DNA of 64,000 nucleotides from Pseudomonadota bacterium. GTDB lineage: Bacteria > Pseudomonadota > Gammaproteobacteria > Pseudomonadales > Moraxellaceae. Shown piece after piece: positions 49,985 through 58,656 of the stretch (within the stretch, counting starts at the first letter, position 1; each line of letters begins with the position of its first letter). The position numbers and the translations under genes are program-made. Under the pieces are notes generated by a model. It saw nothing but the letters and a program-made list of their open reading frames with translations, did not search any database and was not told where the DNA came from. Location of the stretch: contig JAEWKT010000039.1 of assembly GCA_023393635.1 (NCBI GenBank), positions 1 through 64,000 of the forward strand, written 5' to 3'.

Positions 49985-51616
49985 TTACTCGGCTTTTGGG
50001 CGTGGCAAACATAAGGTTGCCCTTAAACCACCCAAAGGCGAGTGAGAAAAACTAATCGCGCCGCCATGTGCTTCGGTAATTTGCTGCGATAGTGCCAACC
50101 CTAATCCGCTGCCACCAGTTGCCCGATTACGTGAGCTATCAACGCGATAAAATCGTTCACCCAAATGTTTCAGCTCTTCATCTGTCACCCCAGGCGGGCT
50201 GTCATCAACATGCAGTTGCCAGTTCTCATCAGTCATGCTGATACTCAGTTGCACTTCTCCCCCTTCATCGGTATAACGCCAGGTGTTTTCCAGTAAATTG
50301 GCAATGACTTGACGTATTCTGTCGGGGTCTACATTTAGCTCAATTTCGTGTTCAGGAGGATCAACCCTTACCTGCATTTGCTTTAAGAAAAACTTTTGTT
50401 GAAAACTTTCAATTTCCTGCAACACAATATTCCAGGGATTACATAGCCTAAAGTGACATTGCAATTGTCCAACATCTCCCTTGGCAAGTTCATTTAAATC
50501 TTGTACCAATTTCTTTAAAGTAAGTACTTGTCGTTGCATTCCTTGTAAGTGTGCGGGGGTTGGTTCTCGTACACCGTCCTGCATCGCCTCAATTTGTGCC
50601 TGTAATACACTAATCGGTGTGCGCAATTCATGTGAAGTATCGGCTACCCATTGACGGCGAGACTCCTCATGCTGATGCAAAATAGTAGATAGCTGGTTAA
50701 TTGCCTGCGCCAGATCTCCAAGTTCATCGTTACGATGCACCTCAATATGCTGGTCATAATTACCATGGGTCAGTTCTGATGCGGTTTCAAGCAATTGACT
50801 AATGGGACGACGGAAATTACGTGCTAATAATGACGACACAATGGCACTAACAATAAAACAAATCAGGCCAATCCAAAATAAATACCGACTTTGGGCCGAG
50901 AAAAAATTAACCGTTAAGGTGTCTTCAGGATCCAAAGCAGGCTGTAATGCCAAATAGCCAATCACGTCCCCATTTAATTTAATAGGTCGTGTGGCTAGAT
51001 TTTCATTGTCCGTGGTAAGCAATCCTGCAATATAAGCTTGATTGGTATCAAATAAGGCCAAACGCTGGCCTAAGCCTAAGCGATCAAGGCCAGGCATTGA
51101 TGGTCTTGTATCTCCAGACAATACCCCTTCATTATGTTTAGCCATTGGTGGAACAAGGTCCTGATCATCCAGCATGAATGGGGCAATGGTCAAAGGCGGC
51201 ACTAAACTGCCTGCTGCCATATAAGCACCAATGGGTGAGCCGCGCCGTGCATAGCGGTCTTCCAGCTTGCGTTTTAAACTACGCCTTAAAGCCAACTCGT
51301 ATTGATAACGTAACCAGCGTTTTTGCATTCGCTCAGTTGGTACAATGCCTGCCTTTACGGCCACATCCATGGCTTGATCCCAGCTGCCATAGCGTTGGTA
51401 CTGACTGGCAAGCCCATCTACCAGTATATCCAGACGCTGCATCTCTACTTCTGCCACATAACGTGAGAAGCCTTTTTGCATGGTAAAATGCAACATGAGC
51501 AACCCAACCAGGCTAATAATAAGCGTGGTCATTAGCACTGCAAAAAACAAGCGTGACGCAATAGGTAGACGTAGTCTGGTCACAATAAAGCACTCAAATT
51601 CATAAGAGCTAAACAT
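49985..51616 (-). CDS. baeS: Membrane sensor histidine kinase, BaeS-like
   Basis: The kinase has 543 residues. Its first membrane segment, FFAVLMTTLIISLVGLLMLHF, is near residues 24-44. A periplasmic domain of about 200 residues has no known ligand. The second segment, YLFWIGLICFIVSAIVSSLLA, is near 245-265. A HAMP domain comes next, then HisKA with WVADTSHELRTPISVLQ and phosphorylated His329. The ATP-binding domain follows, with N in IANLLENTWRY and GSGLGLALSQQI. It pairs with the regulator just downstream. The periplasmic loop is longer than in many BaeS proteins. Specificity is inferred only from general resemblance. Confidence 0.85.
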   Translation of the reverse strand: MFSSYEFECFIVTRLRLPIASRLFFAVLMTTLIISLVGLLMLHFTMQKGFSRYVAEVEMQRLDILVDGLASQYQRYGSWDQAMDVAVKAGIVPTERMQKRWLRYQYELALRRSLKRKLEDRYARRGSPIGAYMAAGSLVPPLTIAPFMLDDQDLVPPMAKHNEGVLSGDTRPSMPGLDRLGLGQRLALFDTNQAYIAGLLTTDNENLATRPIKLNGDVIGYLALQPALDPEDTLTVNFFSAQSRYLFWIGLICFIVSAIVSSLLARNFRRPISQLLETASELTHGNYDQHIEVHRNDELGDLAQAINQLSTILHQHEESRRQWVADTSHELRTPISVLQAQIEAMQDGVREPTPAHLQGMQRQVLTLKKLVQDLNELAKGDVGQLQCHFRLCNPWNIVLQEIESFQQKFFLKQMQVRVDPPEHEIELNVDPDRIRQVIANLLENTWRYTDEGGEVQLSISMTDENWQLHVDDSPPGVTDEELKHLGERFYRVDSSRNRATGGSGLGLALSQQITEAHGGAISFSHSPLGGLRATLCLPRPKAE

Positions 51617-52445
51617 TGCCTTGAAATGACTAAATATGCAATACAGCAGTGCTTCATCATTTCTCCAACTTGTTTTTTTCTTTTAATTTTTAGGGAAAAT
51701 CGGCCGTTTTCAAACCCACTTATTATTTTAACTTTTAAGTATATTAAGCATGGCATTAAGCCTGATTTTTACCCTTAAATAGGTGGCATTTTCTTTGGCT
51801 GGCTTTTAGCAACTCTTCCAGCACACTGTCGTCGTTCAATACGTTAAGTGCCCTGCCACAAAAACAAATGAAATTGTATGAACAACCGCACCAATAAAAC
51901 TATTATCAGATAAAAGAAACAAGCAAAGCCGCCTGAAAGTTCAGAATAAAAAATAGAGGTAATAACCCCATACACCAGCGATCCTAACAGATTTAATAAG
52001 AATAAAATGCCAGATGTTAAAGTTACAATTAGGCTACAAAGTGGAACACGGATAGAAAAGCTTTTTAAGTCCTCGTTTAAATCTACTGTACACTTTTCTA
52101 ATCAAACACCCAGAGCCTATATTAGTCTTAACAATGCTAAAGACCATTTTGGTATCAAGCGTTGTGCCAGAAATGTTTTGTAGCTCACTTATTAAGCTAT
52201 ATGGCTTAATTTGCCGCCCTGCCCTAAAAAAATCATCTATAATATGCCCACTTTTTACCATCTTTGACTATTCAGTCATAAAATATGGTGGTAGCCCATG
52301 TTTTACTGAACCAAACTTGTATACGTTCAAATTGACCCAATATTTATTGGCATTCATTCAATCCATCAAAGTGATTGGTGCAGTTTTTGCCACTATTGAT
52401 GTGATTTATAAAGTGCAATTTTTTGCCGTTTTGAGGAAATAAGAT
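51617..52445. other. 829-bp region without an intact gene
   Basis: This AT-rich stretch lies between the kinase gene and the acyl-CoA dehydrogenase genes. On the minus strand several short frames between 51760 and 52261 look partly protein-like. One is a hydrophobic stretch ending at 51844 that resembles the last helices of DUF4282-type membrane proteins; another is a 27-codon helical piece ending near 51765. None has start, RBS and stop in one frame. They may be remnants of a decayed membrane-protein gene, or chance openness of AT-rich DNA. The right end holds the RBS AGGAAATAAG for the next gene. Confidence 0.35.
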
Positions 52446-54245
52446 ATGCCCCAATACAAAGCGCCGTTACGTGACATTCAATTTGTAATGCACGAGTTGC
52501 TCAACGCTGAACAGCATTATGACAAAATCCCTGCCTATGCTGGCACTAATCGTGAGCTCATTGACGGAATTATTGAAGCTGCTGCCGATTTCTGTGAAAA
52601 CGAATTATCTCCAATTAACCATTCTGGTGACCAGGAAGGCTGTCATTATGACGATGGCGTTGTTACCACCCCTAAAGGGTTTAAAGAAGCCTACAAAAAA
52701 TATATCGATCTAGGCTACCCGTCACTAGCGGTTGGCGTTGAACATGGCGGTCAAGGTCTGGCAGGTTCTATTGGTAATGCCATTTCTGAGCTAGTAGGTA
52801 CTGCTAACTGGTCTTGGGGTATGTATCCTGGCTTGTCACATGGTGCGATCCGTACCATTGAGCATCATGGTAACGACCAGCAAAAAGAAGTGTATTTAAG
52901 CAAACTGGTGACTGGCGAATGGACTGGTACCATGTGCCTAACCGAATCTCATGCAGGTTCTGACTTAGGTATTATTCGTACTAAAGCCGAACCAAATGAT
53001 GACGGCAGCTATGCAATTACTGGTGAGAAAATCTTTATTTCTGCTGGTGAACACGACATGGCTGACAACATTGTCCATATCGTACTAGCGCGTCTGCCAG
53101 GTGCACCAAAAGGCACTAAAGGTATTTCTCTGTTTATCGTTCCTAAATTTAATGTGAGCGAAGATGGCAGCATTGCTGAGCGTAACAATGTACGCTGTGG
53201 TTCAATTGAACACAAAATGGGTATTCATGGCAATGCGACCTGTGTCATCAACTTTGATGCTGCAAAAGGCTTTTTAATTGGGCCAGAAAACCGTGGCTTA
53301 AACTGCATGTTTACCTTTATGAACGTGGCACGTATTGGTACGGCCATTCAAGGTTTGGCTGCTGCTGAAGGTTCATTCCAGGGCGCTTTAACTTATGCCC
53401 GTGAGCGTTTGGCCATGCGTTCGTTGTCAGGCCCTAAATGCCCTGAAAAAGATGCTGATCCAATTATTGTTCACCCTGCTGTACGCAACATGCTGCTCAC
53501 CCAAAAAGCATTTGCTGAAGGTGGCCGTGCATTAGTTTATTTCCTCTCTCAATTTGCCGATATTGTTGAAGCTGGCGAAACTGAAGAAGAGAAAAAATAC
53601 GCGGACAACATTTTGTCGCTATTAACGCCAATTGCTAAAGCATTCTTAACTGAAGCAGGTTCTGAGGCTGCCAAGCATGGTGTACAGGTATTTGGTGGTC
53701 ACGGCTTTATCAGTGAACACGGTATGGAACAAATTGTTCGTGATACCCGTATCTCTTGTCTTTATGAAGGTACCACTGAAATTCAGGCACTGGATTTGTT
53801 AGGTCGTAAAGTGCTACAAACTCAGGGTGCACTGCTCAAAGACTTCACCAAAATTATTCATAAATTCTGTGAAGCCAATAAAGACAATGCCGCCATGGCA
53901 GAGTTTGTTGAACCGCTTAGCGCCTTGAACAAAGAATGGGGCGACTTAACCATGAAAATTGGTATGAAAGCCATGCAAAACCCAGAGGAAGTGGGTGCTG
54001 CTGCGGTGGATTACCTGTATTTCTCTGGTTATGTCACGTTAGCCTATCTATGGGCACGTATGGCTCTGGTTGCTCAACAGCAGTTGGCTGGTGATACTAC
54101 CGAAACTGACTTCTACAATGCCAAGGTAACGACTGCACGTTTCTACTTTAAGAAACTTCTGCCACGTACTCGTTCACATGTTGATGTGATTGAAACTGGC
54201 GTAGAGCCATTAATGTCATTACATGCAGATCACTTTGCATTTTAA
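52446..54245 (+). CDS. Acyl-CoA dehydrogenase (large, about 600-residue type), copy 1
   Basis: This FAD enzyme oxidises acyl-CoA to enoyl-CoA in the first step of beta-oxidation. It is of the 600-residue type related to the FadE/DmdC group, with an additional C-terminal domain. The FAD/substrate loops are MCLTESHAGSDLGIIRTKA and ITGEKIFISAGEHDMADN. The catalytic Glu is in ISCLYEGTTEIQALDLLGRKVL. QVFGGHGFISEHGMEQIVRD is the FAD-interacting helix. The chain-length preference cannot be read from sequence. The next gene is a clear paralogue, and the two are separated by a terminator, so each may have its own promoter. Confidence 0.93.
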   Translation: MPQYKAPLRDIQFVMHELLNAEQHYDKIPAYAGTNRELIDGIIEAAADFCENELSPINHSGDQEGCHYDDGVVTTPKGFKEAYKKYIDLGYPSLAVGVEHGGQGLAGSIGNAISELVGTANWSWGMYPGLSHGAIRTIEHHGNDQQKEVYLSKLVTGEWTGTMCLTESHAGSDLGIIRTKAEPNDDGSYAITGEKIFISAGEHDMADNIVHIVLARLPGAPKGTKGISLFIVPKFNVSEDGSIAERNNVRCGSIEHKMGIHGNATCVINFDAAKGFLIGPENRGLNCMFTFMNVARIGTAIQGLAAAEGSFQGALTYARERLAMRSLSGPKCPEKDADPIIVHPAVRNMLLTQKAFAEGGRALVYFLSQFADIVEAGETEEEKKYADNILSLLTPIAKAFLTEAGSEAAKHGVQVFGGHGFISEHGMEQIVRDTRISCLYEGTTEIQALDLLGRKVLQTQGALLKDFTKIIHKFCEANKDNAAMAEFVEPLSALNKEWGDLTMKIGMKAMQNPEEVGAAAVDYLYFSGYVTLAYLWARMALVAQQQLAGDTTETDFYNAKVTTARFYFKKLLPRTRSHVDVIETGVEPLMSLHADHFAF

Positions 54246-54256
54246 TTTGATGTAGA

Positions 54257-54290
54257 TAAAAGCTGGCACTATGCCAGCTTTTGTTTTTTT
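54257..54290 (+). terminator. Terminator between the two acyl-CoA dehydrogenase genes
   Basis: AAAAGCTGGCA and TGCCAGCTTTT with loop CTA (about 54258-54282) are followed by G and a run of seven T. Confidence 0.9.
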
Positions 54291-54440
54291 ATTTATCCAA
54301 CTGTTTTTATTTTACCGTAATGCTTACGCGCCATGCAGTTCACGCAGCCTTCATATATCATGTGCCAAGCTGTTTTATTTGATAATGCATGCAACTTTCT
54401 AACTCAGTTCCTTTTTTAATTCGTTTTCTATAGGTGAATC

Positions 54441-56222
54441 ATGCCAATTTATAACGCTCCCTTAGCGGATATGCGCTTTATTTTAAACGACGTATTTGAC
54501 GCTGAACAATTCTGGCAAAGCAATGAAGGTCTGGCGCATATTGATAGCGCAACCGTTGATGCCATTTTGGAAGAAATGGCCAAGTTTGCCCAGAACGTTA
54601 CCCTGCCCTTAAACCGTAGTGGTGATGAAGAAGGCGCTCGTATTGAAGACGGTCAGGTCTATACCCCTGCTGGTTTTAAACAAGCGTTCCGTCAATTTGC
54701 TGACGGTGGCTGGATTGGCTTGGGCGCTGACGAAGAATGGGGCGGTCAAGGCATGCCAAAAATGCTGACCGTACTGACTGATGAAATGTTGTTTGCTACC
54801 AACCCATCGTTTCAGTTGTATCCCCTGCTCTCTATCGGCGCAGGCATGGCATTAAACAGCTATGCGTCAGAAGAACAAAAACAAACCTTTTTGCCAAAAA
54901 TTTATAGTGGCGAATGGGGCGGCACCATGTGCTTAACCGAACCGCATGCAGGCACTGACTTAGGGATTATTAAAACCAAAGCAGTGGCTAATGCCGATGG
55001 TACTTACAATTTAACCGGTACTAAAATCTTTATTACTGGTGGCGATAACGACCTTTGTGAAAATATCATTCACTTAGTCCTAGCCAAAACCCCAGATGCC
55101 CCTGCAGGTTCACGTGGTATATCATTATTTATTGTGCCTAAATTTTTGGTCAATGAAGATGGTAGCCTAGGCGAGCGTAATCCTGTTGGTCCTGGTTCCA
55201 TTGAACACAAAATGGGTATTAAAGCATCTGCAACCTGCGTGATGAACTTTGATGAAGCCAAAGGTTATTTGGTCGGCAAAGAAAACGAAGGCTTAGCGGC
55301 CATGTTTGTGATGATGAACTATGAGCGTTTGTCGATGGGAATTCAAGGGATTGGTGCCTCTGAATACGCTTACCAAAACGCGGCTCAATACGCCACAGAT
55401 CGCCTGCAAGGTCGTAGCGCTACAGGTGTGAAACAGCCTGAAAAGCCAGCCGACAGTATTTTGGTGCATCCTGATGTACGCCGTATGCTGCTTAATGTTC
55501 GGGCAACCAACGAAGCTTCACGTGCCTTTGCAGTGTATACCGCGCAACAACTGGACATGACCAAGTTCTCTGCCGATGCCGAATTGGTTAAACAAGCCAA
55601 TGACCGTGTAGCCTTGCTAACACCAGTGGCCAAAGCCTATTTAACGGATGTTGCCTTAACCGCCACATTAGATGCACAAATGGTATTTGGTGGTCACGGC
55701 TATATTCGTGAATGGGGCATGGAACAGTGCGTGCGTGACTTACGTATTGCCCAAATTTACGAAGGCACCAATGGTGTTCAGGCGCAGGATTTAATGGGAC
55801 GTAAAGTGGTTAAAAATGGCGGTGCATTTGTGGCCACTTATTTAACCGAAATTCGTGACTTTGCCAATGGTTTGTCTGATTCGCTTAACTTCATTAAGCA
55901 AGCCACCTTAGATTCTTGTGACAAGCTAGAGCAAGTGACTCAATTTGTGATTAAACATGCACAAGCCAATCCCAGTGAAATTAATGCTGCGGCAATTGAC
56001 TACTTACATGTGTTTGGTTTGGTGAGTTTTACTTATATGTTTGCCAGAATGAGTGATGCGGCCAGCAAAAAATCTGGCGAATTCTATGACAACAAGTTGA
56101 ATTTGGCCAAATACTTTGTAACGCGTATGCTGCCTGAAATTGATTCACGTATTAGCAAAATTCAAGCAGGTAGTGATGTCATCATGCAATTTAGCCATGA
56201 CTACTTCACCACCTATGCCTAA
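54441..56222 (+). CDS. Acyl-CoA dehydrogenase (large type), copy 2
   Basis: This 593-residue paralogue of the preceding enzyme shares the same layout. It has MCLTEPHAGTDLGIIKTKA, ITGGDNDLCENIIHLVLAK, and MVFGGHGYIREWGMEQCVRD. The catalytic Glu is in IAQIYEGTNGVQAQDLMGRKV. Many positions differ throughout, so the duplication is old and the substrates may differ. The RBS AGGTG precedes the ATG. An electron-transfer flavoprotein should accept the electrons; it is not encoded here. A terminator follows. Confidence 0.93.
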   Translation: MPIYNAPLADMRFILNDVFDAEQFWQSNEGLAHIDSATVDAILEEMAKFAQNVTLPLNRSGDEEGARIEDGQVYTPAGFKQAFRQFADGGWIGLGADEEWGGQGMPKMLTVLTDEMLFATNPSFQLYPLLSIGAGMALNSYASEEQKQTFLPKIYSGEWGGTMCLTEPHAGTDLGIIKTKAVANADGTYNLTGTKIFITGGDNDLCENIIHLVLAKTPDAPAGSRGISLFIVPKFLVNEDGSLGERNPVGPGSIEHKMGIKASATCVMNFDEAKGYLVGKENEGLAAMFVMMNYERLSMGIQGIGASEYAYQNAAQYATDRLQGRSATGVKQPEKPADSILVHPDVRRMLLNVRATNEASRAFAVYTAQQLDMTKFSADAELVKQANDRVALLTPVAKAYLTDVALTATLDAQMVFGGHGYIREWGMEQCVRDLRIAQIYEGTNGVQAQDLMGRKVVKNGGAFVATYLTEIRDFANGLSDSLNFIKQATLDSCDKLEQVTQFVIKHAQANPSEINAAAIDYLHVFGLVSFTYMFARMSDAASKKSGEFYDNKLNLAKYFVTRMLPEIDSRISKIQAGSDVIMQFSHDYFTTYA

Positions 56223-56288
56223 GAATGGACATGTGGCGTTAAATTAAGTCATTATTGAATCACTGACGTTTTTGTCTTACATGTATAT

Positions 56289-56322
56289 AAAAAGACCTGC
56301 CTATAGTGCAGGTCTTTTTTTG
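56289..56322 (+). terminator. Terminator after acyl-CoA dehydrogenase copy 2
   Basis: AAAGACCTGC (56291-56300) and GCAGGTCTTT (56308-56317) form a stem with a seven-T run. Confidence 0.9.
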
Positions 56323-56383
56323 GCTAATCATGGCTGTTAATCTGCATGGCTTAACTTTAAATTTCTTTGACTTAAACCTGTTG

Positions 56384-56746
56384 CTACCAGACTTGATAAA
56401 TCTGGTGATTATGGCGCGACACCTGAACGTATCGACCATCAATGCGGCGCCATTCATGACCTCGCGCAGGGGCGCTTAAGCGATAAGCACGCCAGTCATT
56501 GACCACGTAGCGCGGCGCACGGTACTGCACTGGAATATAGTTGCCACGCTGCCACTGGCGTTGTTGTACTTTTTGCTTTTGAATTTGCTGCTTAATTTGT
56601 TTTTTCTTCAGTTGCTGTTGCTTAATTTGTTGCTGTTTAATCTGCTGGTAGTTACCCCGATGATCATTGAACCATGCATTGGCAGGGGCACTAGCCAACA
56701 TGACAGAGGCAGCTGCCATGGTTAAAGTTACAATTTTAATATTCAT
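56384..56746 (-). CDS. RcnB-family periplasmic protein
   Basis: The protein has about 120 residues. A signal peptide ends near PANAWF. A highly basic Lys/Gln segment (QIKQQQIKQQQLKKKQIKQ) follows. The C-terminal RcnB domain has VQYRAPRYVVNDWRAYRLSAP and ARGHEWRRIDGRYVQVSR. RcnB in E. coli limits nickel and cobalt loss from the periplasm; for this member the metal is unknown. The ATG at 56746 was chosen because AGGAGAG lies seven bases upstream, and because the signal peptide then starts at the first residue. It is convergent with the acyl-CoA dehydrogenase gene. Confidence 0.85.
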   Translation of the reverse strand: MNIKIVTLTMAAASVMLASAPANAWFNDHRGNYQQIKQQQIKQQQLKKKQIKQQIQKQKVQQRQWQRGNYIPVQYRAPRYVVNDWRAYRLSAPARGHEWRRIDGRYVQVSRHNHQIYQVW

Positions 56747-57047
56747 GCGTATACTCTCCTGCACCGCAATATGTGGTCTGAACTGTGCAAACAAATGTTT
56801 GTTCGATACTGAATATAAAGTGCGGTATTGAAGAAACTGTGGATCAAGTTGGTGAGTTTAAGCGCACTCTTATCGAATGAAAGGTTAAAGTCATTCATAA
56901 TTAGTTACAAATTAGCTATCTCATACACTTTATGCGCAAATTTTAAGTGCCATTAATAGCTCATGCTTTGCCTATTGCATACGCGTCTATTTTAATTCCT
57001 TTATATGTCACTCATTGATTCTATCACTTTGAAGCGATTTATTTGCT

Positions 57048-58538
57048 ATGACTGGTTATGAACCTTCTATTGAGACACACCCTATAAAAACGCCTTTTGT
57101 CTTAAATAATGTGTATTTTCATTTAAAAAAATCAGTGCAATTGCAACTGATTGAAAGCTCTCCCGCCTCATCCAGTCAAAGCCCAACACTACAATATGCC
57201 TTAAACACCATGCAGCAAATGATGCAGTATCGCGACAGTGTGATTAGCCGTAAAGGAATTGACGTACTGCCAGAATACTTATTTGTAAAGCAACTTGTTG
57301 AGCAGCATTTTCCAGCTATATTTTTAACGGGTGGTGCAGGCACAGGCAAAAGTACCTTTATTCAGTGGTTGTGCCGTGAATATCGTGGAGAAGTATTACT
57401 GGGTGCACCCACGGCAATGGCAGCAATCAATGTCGGTGGCCGCACATTGCACTCGCTGTTTCAATTACCACCAGCGTGGGTGGTGAAGCAAGATATTAAA
57501 CCTGGCAAAAAGCGAGAACTTAAAAAAGCAAAATTGCTCATTATTGATGAAATTTCTATGGTGACTGCCAATTTACTGGACGGCATTAGTGCTTATTTAC
57601 GTCTAAACCGCGGCATTGATAAGCCCTTTGGCGGCTTAACCGTGGTGATGGTGGGCGACTTATTTCAATTGCCGCCCGTAATTGATGAAAAAACCAGTAG
57701 TCTGTTTGAGCAAGTGTATGGCAGCCCAAAGTTCTATAATGCACGCAGCCTAAAAACCACTGATTATTGCGCCATTGAGCTGACCCAAACCTATCGGCAA
57801 ACCCAGCAGGATTTTGTGCAAATACTATGCAATATCCGTGAGGGCAATGACATCAATAGCAGTATTCAGCAACTCAACCAGCAATGCCTGGTTAGCCAAA
57901 CGCCGCCACACGGTGCAGTATGGCTATCACCCAGAAATGCTGAAGTGGAGCATAAAAATAGAACTGAGCTGGCAAAGATTGATGCAGCCAATTTTTGTTA
58001 TGAAGGCGAGCTGCAAGGTGAATTCAAGTCCGACCGCCTACCCTCACCATTTTATTTGAATTTGAAAGTTGGCGCGCAGGTGATGTTTACTCAAAACGAC
58101 CCAAAACGGCGCTGGTATAACGGCACGGTTGGGATCGTTAGTGCACTGCATGACGATGAAATTATTGTAAACCTTCAGCGCACTGGAGAAAAAGTAGCCA
58201 TTGAACGTGCAGAATGGCCAGAATATCACTATCAATGGAATGCCGCCAAACAGGAAATTGAGCGTATTGAAGTGGGCAGTTACACGCAATTTCCGTTAGT
58301 GCTGGCCTGGGCAATGACCATCCATAAAAGTCAGGGACGCACCATTGATAAAGTACACCTAGAACTGGGTAAAGGTGCTTTTGAGACTGGACAGACCTAT
58401 GTGGCATTAAGTCGCTGCCGTACCTTAGAAGGCTTGTCTTTCTCTAGACCGCTAAAACCCTGCGACATATTGGTAGATATGGAGTCAGTTCACTTTTATC
58501 AGCATCTTCGTGCAGGCAATGTGTTGGCTCCCTCATAA
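57048..58538 (+). CDS. PIF1-like superfamily 1B DNA helicase
   Basis: The protein has 496 residues and belongs to the Pif1/RecD-like helicases that unwind DNA 5' to 3'. Walker A is FLTGGAGTGKSTFIQWL (about residues 92-108), motif Ia is GAPTAMAAINVGGRTLHSLF, and Walker B is KLLIIDEISMV. Motif III is VMVGDLFQLPPV. The C-terminal part has AWAMTIHKSQGRTIDKVHLEL and YVALSRCRTLEGL. The first 75 residues match nothing known to me. No clear RBS precedes the ATG. It lies between an RcnB gene and the iron-uptake operon, with no mobile-element gene close by. A cellular role, possibly in genome stability, is likely. Confidence 0.9.
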   Translation: MTGYEPSIETHPIKTPFVLNNVYFHLKKSVQLQLIESSPASSSQSPTLQYALNTMQQMMQYRDSVISRKGIDVLPEYLFVKQLVEQHFPAIFLTGGAGTGKSTFIQWLCREYRGEVLLGAPTAMAAINVGGRTLHSLFQLPPAWVVKQDIKPGKKRELKKAKLLIIDEISMVTANLLDGISAYLRLNRGIDKPFGGLTVVMVGDLFQLPPVIDEKTSSLFEQVYGSPKFYNARSLKTTDYCAIELTQTYRQTQQDFVQILCNIREGNDINSSIQQLNQQCLVSQTPPHGAVWLSPRNAEVEHKNRTELAKIDAANFCYEGELQGEFKSDRLPSPFYLNLKVGAQVMFTQNDPKRRWYNGTVGIVSALHDDEIIVNLQRTGEKVAIERAEWPEYHYQWNAAKQEIERIEVGSYTQFPLVLAWAMTIHKSQGRTIDKVHLELGKGAFETGQTYVALSRCRTLEGLSFSRPLKPCDILVDMESVHFYQHLRAGNVLAPS

Positions 58539-58573
58539 TTATTCAAAGAACCCTACATTTTCTACAAAAGTTA

Positions 58574-58602
58574 TTGTTAATGATAGTAATTATCAATACA
58601 AT
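58574..58602 (+). promoter_or_regulatory. Fur box and promoter of piuA
   Basis: TTGTTA (58574-58579) and TACAAT (58597-58602) are 17 bp apart. Between them is TGATAGTAATTATCA (58581-58595), which matches the 15-bp Fur core TGATAATNATTATCA at all but one position. Iron-loaded Fur would block the promoter. Confidence 0.8.
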
Positions 58603-58656
58603 AGCAAACAATTTGTAACACTCCCTCAGCTTTTGTACGTTATGGAATGTCGTTTT

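Noticed and set aside
52134..52442. 102-codon plus-strand frame upstream of the first acyl-CoA dehydrogenase
   Set aside because: No RBS, atypical composition, and it overlaps equally weak minus-strand frames.
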